Part shown: positions 42,547 through 48,481 of the stretch, one piece after another
Layout of the letters: each line of letters begins with the position of its first letter
How positions within the stretch are numbered: the stretch's first letter is position 1
Assembly (NCBI GenBank): GCA_003260025.2
Contig: QFZU02000090.1
Span: forward strand, 1-48,481
DNA length: 48,481 nucleotides
Origin: Microbispora triticiradicis
GTDB lineage: Bacteria; Actinomycetota; Actinomycetes; Streptosporangiales; Streptosporangiaceae
Direction: 5' to 3'
Notes under the pieces: generated by a model
Told to the model about the DNA's origin: nothing
Database searches by the model: none
The model's input: the letters and a program-made list of their open reading frames with translations, nothing else
Translations under genes and position numbers: made by a program

Positions 42547-43683
42547 TCAGGACGACGGCTTCGCACCGGCCAGATAGCGCCGCTCGATGGTCGCGACGAG
42601 CTCCTCCAGACGGTCGTAGGCGGGCGGCTCGACCACGTCGACCAGGCTTCCGGGGACCGGCGCCTTCGCCTTGGCCGCCAGGTCCGCGAACACCCCGGGA
42701 TCGGCGGTGCGGAAGCCGTGCCTCGCGGCGAGCCGGGCGAACTCCGGGTCCTCCTGCAGCAGCCGCCCGACCTCGGCGGCCCGGGCCGTGAGCGGCACGA
42801 GCGTGTGCTTGCTCAGCACGGTCGGCGCGGGGTAGATCAGCCGCATGTCGGGGCGGACGGCCCCGCCGCCCGCGAACAGCCGCGCGGCGTACTGCGCCTC
42901 GTAGATCACCACCATCGGGGTCTTGCCGATCCCGAGCGCGAGATAGTCCTCGAAGGGCGCCTCGGTGCTCGACTCGGAGTAGCCCTGGTCGAGGAAGAGC
43001 GGCGCGATCTTCGCGGCCGCGGCCGCGACCTGCTCACGGGAACTCACGACGTCGTCGCCGTTGGCCACGTAGCTGGTCGCCGCGAGGTACATGGCGGCGG
43101 AGTTCGACGTGCGGACGTCGGTGGTGGTCAGCAGGACCCGCTTGCGCGCCCGGTAGGCGGTGTTGCCGGGCAGCGCGTCCCAGCGGGTGCCCCGGGCGAC
43201 GAGGTCGAGGAACCGCCGCAGGTCGAGGACCTGGTAGCCCGAGCCCGAGTCGCGCACCACCCCCGCCTTCGCCAGCACGTCCACGATCGGCTGGAAGGTC
43301 GCGACGGCCATCGGCGAGTAGAACGGCGAGTACGTCCGGGCGATCTTGCGCGTCTGCCGGATCTTCTCCGCCGCCGGGACGCTGGAGGGGAAGGCGAAGT
43401 CGTACGGACGCAGGTCCACGGTGGACGCGATCTCGCGGGAACCGGCGGTGTCGACCTCGACCCGCAGCCCGTGCCTGGCGAACGCCGCCCTGACCGCGGC
43501 GTCGTCGAAGAAGGGTTTCTTCTCCGAGCCGATGACGCCGCGGACCGTCGTGAGCGCTCCCTGCCCGTCACCCCGCCCGTCGCCCTGCCCGTCACCGTCG
43601 CCCCGGTCGTCGCCGAGCACGAGGGCGAGGACGACGGCCACACCCAGCAGCAGCGCCAGCCCGACCCCGATCCAACGCTTCAT
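42547..43683 (-). CDS. Membrane-anchored solute-binding-like protein
   Basis: A 378-residue protein with one N-terminal hydrophobic helix (IGVGLALLLGVAVVLALVLG), an Asp/Gly-rich repeat linker (GDGQGDGRGDGQG) and a type 2 periplasmic-binding-protein-like domain (VRGVIGSEKKPFFDDAAVRA, YSPFYSPMAVATFQPIVDVL, KTPMVVIYEAQYAAR). There is no lipobox Cys, so it is likely anchored by the uncleaved helix. ATG 43683 is preceded by purine-rich AAGGAAACCGGGGA. It is the first gene of the TelA/VWA cluster, 56 bp before telA. Confidence 0.8.
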   Translation of the reverse strand: MKRWIGVGLALLLGVAVVLALVLGDDRGDGDGQGDGRGDGQGALTTVRGVIGSEKKPFFDDAAVRAAFARHGLRVEVDTAGSREIASTVDLRPYDFAFPSSVPAAEKIRQTRKIARTYSPFYSPMAVATFQPIVDVLAKAGVVRDSGSGYQVLDLRRFLDLVARGTRWDALPGNTAYRARKRVLLTTTDVRTSNSAAMYLAATSYVANGDDVVSSREQVAAAAAKIAPLFLDQGYSESSTEAPFEDYLALGIGKTPMVVIYEAQYAARLFAGGGAVRPDMRLIYPAPTVLSKHTLVPLTARAAEVGRLLQEDPEFARLAARHGFRTADPGVFADLAAKAKAPVPGSLVDVVEPPAYDRLEELVATIERRYLAGAKPSS

Positions 43684-43711
43684 TCCCCGGTTTCCTTCGC
43701 CCCGTGCCTCT

Positions 43712-43844
43712 GAATTCCCCGTACCCGAATTATGGGAGAAAAGGGAAATTCGCGGGCGGAAGGAAAGAGGGATCCCGAGGAATTCCACGCATGTTCACGG
43801 TGAATTCATCGAAGCGGCGATCGGGGTCTCTCCGGCCGGAATTC
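43712..43844. promoter_or_regulatory. AT-rich intergenic region with four GAATTC sites
   Basis: The 205-bp space between the TelA cluster and efeB is much less GC-rich than its surroundings. GAATTC occurs at 43712, 43780, 43802 and 43839, with related GAAATTC and CGAATTAT between. It must contain the promoter of the four-gene minus-strand cluster; repeated sites could bind a regulator. No gene was seen here. Confidence 0.35.
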
Positions 43845-43888
43845 AGTTGTCTCGAAAAGGGACAAAGCGCTATTTCAAGGACACGTGC

Positions 43889-45139
43889 TCAGGTGAACAG
43901 CGTGCGGCCCCAGTAGTCGCCGCCGTCGACCACCCCGGGCGGGCAGGCGAACAGGCCGCTGGAGACGTGCTTGATGTACTCGTTCAGCGAGTCCTTCTGC
44001 GACAGCATGCGCTGGATCGGCACGAACTGCTTGCGCGGGTCGCGCTGGTAGGCGATGAAGAACAGGCCGGCGTCGAGCCGTCCGAGGCCGTCGGAGCCGT
44101 CCACGAAGTTGTAGCCGCGCCGCAGCAGCCGCGCGCCGCCGTGCGCGTCGGGGTGCGCGAGCCGTACGTGTGCGTCGCCGGCGATCGCCGGCTGCCCGTC
44201 CGGGCCCTTTGCGGCGAAGTCCGGCGCGTCGAACTCGTCCTTGCCGGTGAGCGGCGCGCCCTTGCCCTTGTCCCGGCCGAAGATGGCCTCCTGCTCGGCC
44301 AGCGGGGCGCGGTCCCAGGTCTCGATGTGCATCCTGATCTTGCGGGTGACGAGGTAGGCGCCGCCGTCCATCCAGGCCGGTCCGTCGCCGGGCGCGGCCC
44401 ACAGGTGGTCGCGCAGCATGGAGGTGTCCTCCAGCTTGAGGTTGTTCGTGCCGTCCTTGAAGCCCATCAGGTTGCGCGGCGTCGCCTGGGCCCGGGAGGT
44501 GGACGAGGTGCGGCCGAAGCCGAGCTGCGAGTAGCGCACGGAGACCTTGCCGAAGCCGATGCGGGCGAGGTTGCGGATCGCGTGCACCGCCACCTGGGGG
44601 TCGTGCGCGCACGCCTGCACGCAGATGTCCCCGCCCGAGATCTGGGGCTGGAGGTCCTCGCCCGGGAAGGCGGGCAGGTCGGCCAGCGCCGCGGGCCTGC
44701 GGTCGGCGAGGCCGAACCGGTCGTCGAACAGCGAGGGGCCGAAGCCGACGGTCAGCGTCAGGCCGGACGCGGGCAGGCCGAGGGCCTCGCCGGTGTCGTC
44801 CGGCGGCGCCTCCGGCGCGCCGCCCACGGCGCCGAAGGTGCCGGCGTCCCTGCCCTGGGTCATCCGGGCCGCGGCCGCCGTCCACTCCTGGAGCAGCTCC
44901 ACCAGTTCGCCCCGGTCCTTCGTGATCACGTCGAAGGCCACGAAGTGGAGCCGGTCCTGGGCGGGTGTGGTGATGCCGGCCTGGTGGGCGCCGTAGAAGG
45001 GGACGGCGTCGGAGGTGGCGGAGGCGTACGCGACCGGCTGCTCCGCGAGGGAGCGGGTGGCGAGCGCGCCCGCCCCGACGGCGGCGACTCCCGCCGCGCC
45101 GAGGCCGAACAGCCGCCTGCGGCTCAAGCCCTCGCTCAC
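43889..45139 (-). CDS. efeB: EfeB: Tat-exported Dyp-type heme peroxidase (deferrochelatase)
   Basis: A 416-residue dye-decolorising-type peroxidase. The N-terminal SRRRLFG with a following hydrophobic segment is a twin-arginine export signal. The Dyp signature GFKDGTNN carries the catalytic Asp; the heme-ligand His is expected in the C-terminal half around VRLAHPDAHGG. SGGDICVQACAHDPQVAVHA and FFIAYQRDPRKQFVPIQ are also typical. In the Efe system it oxidises ferrous iron or handles heme iron outside the membrane. GGGAGG precedes GTG 45139. It is the last gene of efeU-efeO-efeB. Confidence 0.95.
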   Translation of the reverse strand: MSEGLSRRRLFGLGAAGVAAVGAGALATRSLAEQPVAYASATSDAVPFYGAHQAGITTPAQDRLHFVAFDVITKDRGELVELLQEWTAAAARMTQGRDAGTFGAVGGAPEAPPDDTGEALGLPASGLTLTVGFGPSLFDDRFGLADRRPAALADLPAFPGEDLQPQISGGDICVQACAHDPQVAVHAIRNLARIGFGKVSVRYSQLGFGRTSSTSRAQATPRNLMGFKDGTNNLKLEDTSMLRDHLWAAPGDGPAWMDGGAYLVTRKIRMHIETWDRAPLAEQEAIFGRDKGKGAPLTGKDEFDAPDFAAKGPDGQPAIAGDAHVRLAHPDAHGGARLLRRGYNFVDGSDGLGRLDAGLFFIAYQRDPRKQFVPIQRMLSQKDSLNEYIKHVSSGLFACPPGVVDGGDYWGRTLFT

Positions 45140-45209
45140 GATGCCTCCCTCACGGTGCCTCCCCGCCTCGCCATGCCTTCCGAACCGCCTGCCGGAGCGC
45201 CTTCCGGGC

Positions 45210-46352
45210 TCACTTGACCACCACCGCCGCGACCCTGCTGATCGGCTCGGCCAGCGCGTTGATCGCGTCGGACAGCGCCCGCAGGTCGTCCTTGGACAGC
45301 TCGGTGTGCAGCTTCCACCCGTCGCCGTCGCGGTGCCGGCCGAGCGCCGCCTCCGCGTCGGCGAACTTCGCGTCGAGCGTCTTGACCAGATCGGCGTCGC
45401 GCTCCTCCAGGACCGGGCGCAGCGCCTGTACGGCCGCCTTCGAGCCCTGCAGGTTGGCGTCGAAGTCCCACAGGTCGGTGTGCGAGTAGCGGTCCTCCTC
45501 GCCGGTGATCTTGCCGGTGGCCACCTCGTCCAGCAGCCCCTTGGCGCCGTTGGCGAGCTGCACGGGGGAGAGGTCGACCGTCGCGGCCTTCGTCACGATC
45601 GTGTTCACGTCGGTCATCAGCTTGTCGGCGATCGGGCCGTCGCCGCCGACGTCCTTCTTGACCCACAGGTCCTTCTCGATGCGGTGGAAGCCGGTCCACT
45701 CCTCGCCGTCCGGCACGTCGTTCTCCCGCGCGTCGATGGCCGGGTCGAGGTCGCCGAAGACCTCGGCGACGGGCTCGATCCGCTCCCAGTAGGTGCGGGC
45801 GACCGGGTAGAGCTCCTTGGCCCCGGCCACGTCGCCGGCCTTGACCGCCTCGGTGAACTCCTTGGTCTTGTCGAGCAGCGTGTCGGACTGGCTCTTGATG
45901 TAGCGCTTGTAGCTGGCCACGGCCTCGGCGAGCCCGGCGTCGCCGCTCAGCGGCTTGTGCTCACCGCTGACCTTGAGCGGGCCGCGGATGCCCTTGCCGG
46001 TCATCCCGGGCTTGCACGCGGTCTCGTACATGCCGGCGGGGAGTTCCATCACGACCTCGCGGGTCAGTCCGGGCACGATGTTCTCCACCTCGCCCATCAC
46101 CCGGTCGCCCGGCGCGTACACGTAGAACTCGGTGACCTTCGTGCCGCTGTTGGTGATGGCGAAGGTCGAGGTGCCGGCCGCGAGGTCGGACTTCGCCACC
46201 TTGCACTCGGTGTCGGTGGCGGCCACGGCGATCGCGCCGGAGCCGGCCGCGGTCGCCTCGGTGCCGGCACCGGCGCCGGAGCCGGTGGACGAGCAGGCCG
46301 TGAGGCCTGCCAGGGCCATGGTCGCGACGGCCAGGACAGTGGGGGTGCGCAT
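45210..46352 (-). CDS. efeO: EfeO: iron uptake lipoprotein (cupredoxin plus M75 peptidase-like domain)
   Basis: A 380-residue surface lipoprotein (lipobox LTAC near residue 20). The N-terminal cupredoxin-like domain has FAITNSGTKVTEFYVYAPGD and ETACKPGMTGKG. The C-terminal M75/imelysin-like domain contains the iron-binding EWTGFHRIEKDLW, with the conserved H-x-x-E-type motif, and YSHTDLWDFDANLQGSK. It collects ferrous/ferric iron for EfeU. GGAG lies 8 nt before ATG 46352, which is 14 bp after the efeU stop. Confidence 0.95.
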   Translation of the reverse strand: MRTPTVLAVATMALAGLTACSSTGSGAGAGTEATAAGSGAIAVAATDTECKVAKSDLAAGTSTFAITNSGTKVTEFYVYAPGDRVMGEVENIVPGLTREVVMELPAGMYETACKPGMTGKGIRGPLKVSGEHKPLSGDAGLAEAVASYKRYIKSQSDTLLDKTKEFTEAVKAGDVAGAKELYPVARTYWERIEPVAEVFGDLDPAIDARENDVPDGEEWTGFHRIEKDLWVKKDVGGDGPIADKLMTDVNTIVTKAATVDLSPVQLANGAKGLLDEVATGKITGEEDRYSHTDLWDFDANLQGSKAAVQALRPVLEERDADLVKTLDAKFADAEAALGRHRDGDGWKLHTELSKDDLRALSDAINALAEPISRVAAVVVK

Positions 46353-46366
46353 CGGGTGGACTCCGG

Positions 46367-47212
46367 TCACGAAGCGGGCTGGGGAGACTTGGGAGCGGTG
46401 CCGGCGGGCGCCTTGACCGAGGGCCGCCGCAGGAACAGGACGAGGACGGGCACGGCGTAGGCGACCCAGGCGACGGTCTCCAGCACGCTCGGCTGCGCGG
46501 TGATGTTGAACATGCCGCTCAGCAGCGTCGAGTACCAGGCGCCGGGGTCGAGCAGGCCGCTGATGTCGAAGGCGTACGTGCTCAGGCCGGGCAGTAGGCC
46601 CGCCTCCTGCAGGTCGTGCACGCCGTACTTGAAGATTCCGGCGGCGACCAGGATCAGCAGCAGGCCGGTCCAGGTGAAGAACTTGGTGAGGTTGATCCGC
46701 ACCGCGCTGCGGTACAGCCCGTAGCCGAGTGCGACGGAGGTGAGCAGGCCGAGCGTGATGCCGGTGAGCGGGCTCGCGCTGGTGGTCGCGCCCTGGACGG
46801 CGGCGAACCACAGCAGGGCGGTCTCCAGCCCCTCGCGGGCGACCGAGAGGAAGGCCACCACGACCACGGCCGCGGAACCGAGCCGCAGGGCGTCGCCGAG
46901 CTTCTCGCGCAGGTCGCCCGACATCCGGCGGGCCGCCGTACGCATCCAGAAGATCATGAAGGTGACGAAGACGGTCGCGGCCAGCGAGGCGAAGGCGTCG
47001 AACATCTCGTGCTCCCGCGAGCCGAGGTTGGCCGCGGTGAAGGTCAGCAACGCCCCGAACGCCACGGAGAGCGCCACGGCGGCTCCGACACCGGCCCAGA
47101 CCAGCGGCAGGCGGTCGCCCTTGCCGCTCTTTACGAGGAAGGCCACCAGGATGGAGACGACCAGGGTCGCCTCCAGGCCCTCGCGAAGGCCGATGAGGTA
47201 GCTCGCGAACAC
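46367..47212 (-). CDS. efeU: EfeU: FTR1-family iron permease
   Basis: A 281-residue polytopic membrane protein with about seven helices. Both REGLE iron-translocation motifs are present (LIGLREGLEATLVV near residue 10 and SVAREGLETALLWF near 125). It carries iron across the membrane, coupled to oxidation by EfeB and delivery by EfeO. GGAGG lies before GTG 47212. It is the first gene of the operon and sits directly behind two IdeR/DtxR boxes, so the whole unit should be off when iron is sufficient. Confidence 0.96.
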   Translation of the reverse strand: MFASYLIGLREGLEATLVVSILVAFLVKSGKGDRLPLVWAGVGAAVALSVAFGALLTFTAANLGSREHEMFDAFASLAATVFVTFMIFWMRTAARRMSGDLREKLGDALRLGSAAVVVVAFLSVAREGLETALLWFAAVQGATTSASPLTGITLGLLTSVALGYGLYRSAVRINLTKFFTWTGLLLILVAAGIFKYGVHDLQEAGLLPGLSTYAFDISGLLDPGAWYSTLLSGMFNITAQPSVLETVAWVAYAVPVLVLFLRRPSVKAPAGTAPKSPQPAS

Positions 47213-47227
47213 ATCGCCCTCCGGATA

Positions 47228-47246
47228 GTCGGTAAGCCTTACCTAA
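47228..47246 (-). promoter_or_regulatory. IdeR/DtxR iron box 1
   Basis: On the minus strand TTAGGTAAGGCTTACCGAC matches the DtxR/IdeR consensus at 15 of 19 positions (by eye) and has a perfect core repeat GGTAAG-C-CTTACC. It ends 16 bp before the efeU start. Confidence 0.85.
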
Positions 47247-47247
47247 G

Positions 47248-47266
47248 TTAGGTCAGGTTCACCTTA
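47248..47266 (+). promoter_or_regulatory. IdeR/DtxR iron box 2
   Basis: TTAGGTCAGGTTCACCTTA on the plus strand also matches the consensus at 15 of 19 positions and abuts box 1 with one base between. Tandem boxes are usual for strongly iron-repressed operons. Confidence 0.75.
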
Positions 47267-47428
47267 GCGACAAGAGCCCGGACGCGAGTAACCGGGTAGG
47301 GCCTTTGTCACCTCAAGGGACCGCTGGGGTGGGCGGGCGCGGCCCTGCCGCACCGTCGTCCGTCCGCCCTCTCACTCGGCCGGACAGGCGCCGGAGGTCT
47401 CGGTTGGCGACCTATGCCCCGAATCGTG

Positions 47429-47457
47429 TTGACAGGGTCCGCCGACAGGCCGACAGT
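47429..47457 (+). promoter_or_regulatory. Promoter of the lipoprotein gene, probably leaderless
   Basis: A consensus TTGACA (47429-47434), a 17-bp spacer and GACAGT (47452-47457) place transcription start at or next to the GTG at 47465. The first base of the -10 is not consensus. Confidence 0.5.
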
Positions 47458-47464
47458 GTCTCGG

Positions 47465-48430
47465 GTGATCTTCCCCCGGACCCTCACACGCCCCGTTCCC
47501 GGCGTCGTCGCCGTGCTGGCCGCGACCTGCGCGCTCGCCGCCTGCACGGCGCGGCCCGGCGGAACGGGCGGGAACGCCTCCGGCGGGACGGCGGGGCCGT
47601 CGGCAGCCGCCTCCTCCACGGAACCGGCGGCGATGACCCCGGAGGCCTACCGGAGCGCGCTCGCCGCCGCCCGCCCCGCGGGCACGACCCTCGCCGCCAT
47701 CGCCAAGGCGCGGACCTTCAAGTCCCTCCACCAGCGCATCGGGCGGGCGGAGAGCGCCCTGGAGTCCGCGGTGGCGCGGCTCGGGGCCCTGCGGCCTCCC
47801 CAGGACGTCGCCCCCGAGCACACCGACTACGTGGCGGCGCTGCGCGCTCTCAACGGCAGGCTCGGCGCACTGGACCAGGACGTGTCGTCGCACGCCCTGT
47901 GCAACGGCACGGCCGTGCTGGCCAAGCTCGGGGCGTCGGGCGACTTCACGACCTTCCGGGCGTCCGCGGACGACCTGGCGAAGGCCGGAGACTACCCGGT
48001 GGTCGCGCTCAGGCCGCCCGCCCGGCATACCCGCCGCCTCGGCAACGGCACGGTGCTGCTGTCGGCGATCCGCGGCGGCCGGGGCGCACTGACCGTGAAG
48101 AACGGCGGATCGCACGACGGCGTCGTCACCCTCGTACGCGGAGGGCGGAAGGCCGTCAGCTTCTATGTGCGCAAGGGGGCGAACGCGAAGCTCGCGAACG
48201 TCCGGGACGGGACCTACCGCGTCTACTTCACGACCGGGGCCGACTACGACAGGAGCGCCCGCGCGTTCACCAGGGACTGTGGCTTCTCGAAGTTCGACGA
48301 TCCGCTGCGGTTCCGCACCGTCTACTCGGCGGGCCGGGTGAGCTGGGACAACTGGACCCTCACCCTCAACACCGTGTTCGGCGGGAACGCCAGCACGAGC
48401 GACGTCGACCCCGACGCGTTCCCCATGTGA
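47465..48430 (+). CDS. Lipoprotein of unknown function
   Basis: A 321-residue exported lipoprotein. Starting at GTG 47465 gives a short basic n-region, a hydrophobic stretch VVAVLAATCALAAC with lipobox LAAC and a Gly/Ser/Ala-rich linker. A helical domain follows (RIGRAESALESAVARLGALR, DYVAALRALNGRLGALDQDV), and then a beta-rich domain with GSHDGVVTLVRGGRKAVSFY, DGTYRVYFTTGADYD and GRVSWDNWTLTLNTVFGG. I do not recognise a named family. In-frame ATG 47414 and GTG 47456 lack ribosome sites; the start is set by the promoter. It is divergent from efeU with 250 bp between, so iron control is possible but not shown. Confidence 0.75.
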   Translation: MIFPRTLTRPVPGVVAVLAATCALAACTARPGGTGGNASGGTAGPSAAASSTEPAAMTPEAYRSALAAARPAGTTLAAIAKARTFKSLHQRIGRAESALESAVARLGALRPPQDVAPEHTDYVAALRALNGRLGALDQDVSSHALCNGTAVLAKLGASGDFTTFRASADDLAKAGDYPVVALRPPARHTRRLGNGTVLLSAIRGGRGALTVKNGGSHDGVVTLVRGGRKAVSFYVRKGANAKLANVRDGTYRVYFTTGADYDRSARAFTRDCGFSKFDDPLRFRTVYSAGRVSWDNWTLTLNTVFGGNASTSDVDPDAFPM

Positions 48431-48451
48431 CCGTACGGAGGACGCGAACGA

Positions 48452-48481
48452 GGCCGCGGCCCGGGTGACCGGGCCGCGGCC
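48452..48481 (+). terminator. Strong terminator hairpin after the lipoprotein gene
   Basis: GGCCGCGGCCCGG and CCGGGCCGCGGCC form a perfect 13-bp stem with loop GTGA, 21 bp past the stop. Any U-tract would lie beyond the window edge. Confidence 0.75.

Noticed and set aside
43704-43916. Plus-strand ORF of 70 codons in the AT-rich space before efeB
   Set aside because: Poor codon use, no ribosome site, and it runs into efeB on the other strand.
1-48481. tRNA or rRNA genes
   Set aside because: No tRNA cloverleaf signals or rRNA stretches were noticed by eye; a dedicated tRNA scan was not possible.

Overview
The window is chromosomal DNA from a high-GC Gram-positive actinomycete. Supporting signs are GC-rich third codon positions, frequent GTG starts, several genes that look leaderless, families typical of filamentous actinomycetes (SAM-dependent DUF574 methyltransferase, DUF1707, DUF5925 AAA, DUF4253, EfeUOB, MutAB-MeaB) and two IdeR/DtxR boxes. 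The order Streptosporangiales is a guess from general gene content, not a measurement.

Layout. 1-8200: a partial secreted protein; an aldo/keto reductase and alpha/beta hydrolase divergent from a TetR regulator across an operator-like region; an orphan histidine kinase lacking a sensor domain; a lactonase-type beta-propeller; a DUF574 methyltransferase; a DUF4253 protein; a LuxR regulator. 8212-9336: a decayed IS200/IS605-type element whose TnpB gene has lost its RuvC-I segment, is frameshifted at the zinc ribbon and carries a stop codon, while the omega-RNA end hairpins are intact. 9450-12808: a peptide-type ABC binding protein and two permeases without ATPases. 12853-17442: a DUF1707 protein, a STAND (NB-ARC/TPR) NTPase and a tandem cyclase-homology protein. 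17495-20380: an unknown gene, then a scar made of an M20 peptidase 3' fragment, IS3 transposase pieces and a DinB-like gene lying between two exact 70-bp copies of the M20 3' end, followed by the intact M20 gene. 20448-23392: S9 and C39 peptidases, coupled by overlap and co-directional with the M20 gene. 23494-27237: a TetR/hydrolase divergent pair, a secreted TNT-domain (NAD glycohydrolase-type) protein, a small ORF and a DUF5925 AAA ATPase. 27398-31779: a PGRP amidase without signal peptide, an APH-type kinase, an ANT-type nucleotidyltransferase, a PD-(D/E)XK-like gene with an internal stop, and a two-domain VOC protein. 31984-36958: methylmalonyl-CoA mutase operon mutA-mutB-meaB. 37188-39140: a CehA/McbA-like PHP protein behind a perfect 16-bp palindrome. 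39158-43683: a four-gene minus-strand cluster of a solute-binding-like protein, TelA, a solute-binding/VWA lipoprotein and a small membrane protein. 43889-47212: iron uptake operon efeU-efeO-efeB with two tandem IdeR boxes. 47465-48430: a lipoprotein of unknown function with a terminator hairpin at the window edge.

For follow-up the strongest leads are the TelA/VWA/solute-binding cluster, the secreted TNT-type protein with its small neighbour, the STAND plus tandem-cyclase pair, and the TnpB relic that keeps an intact-looking omega-RNA end. No tRNA, rRNA or CRISPR array was seen.
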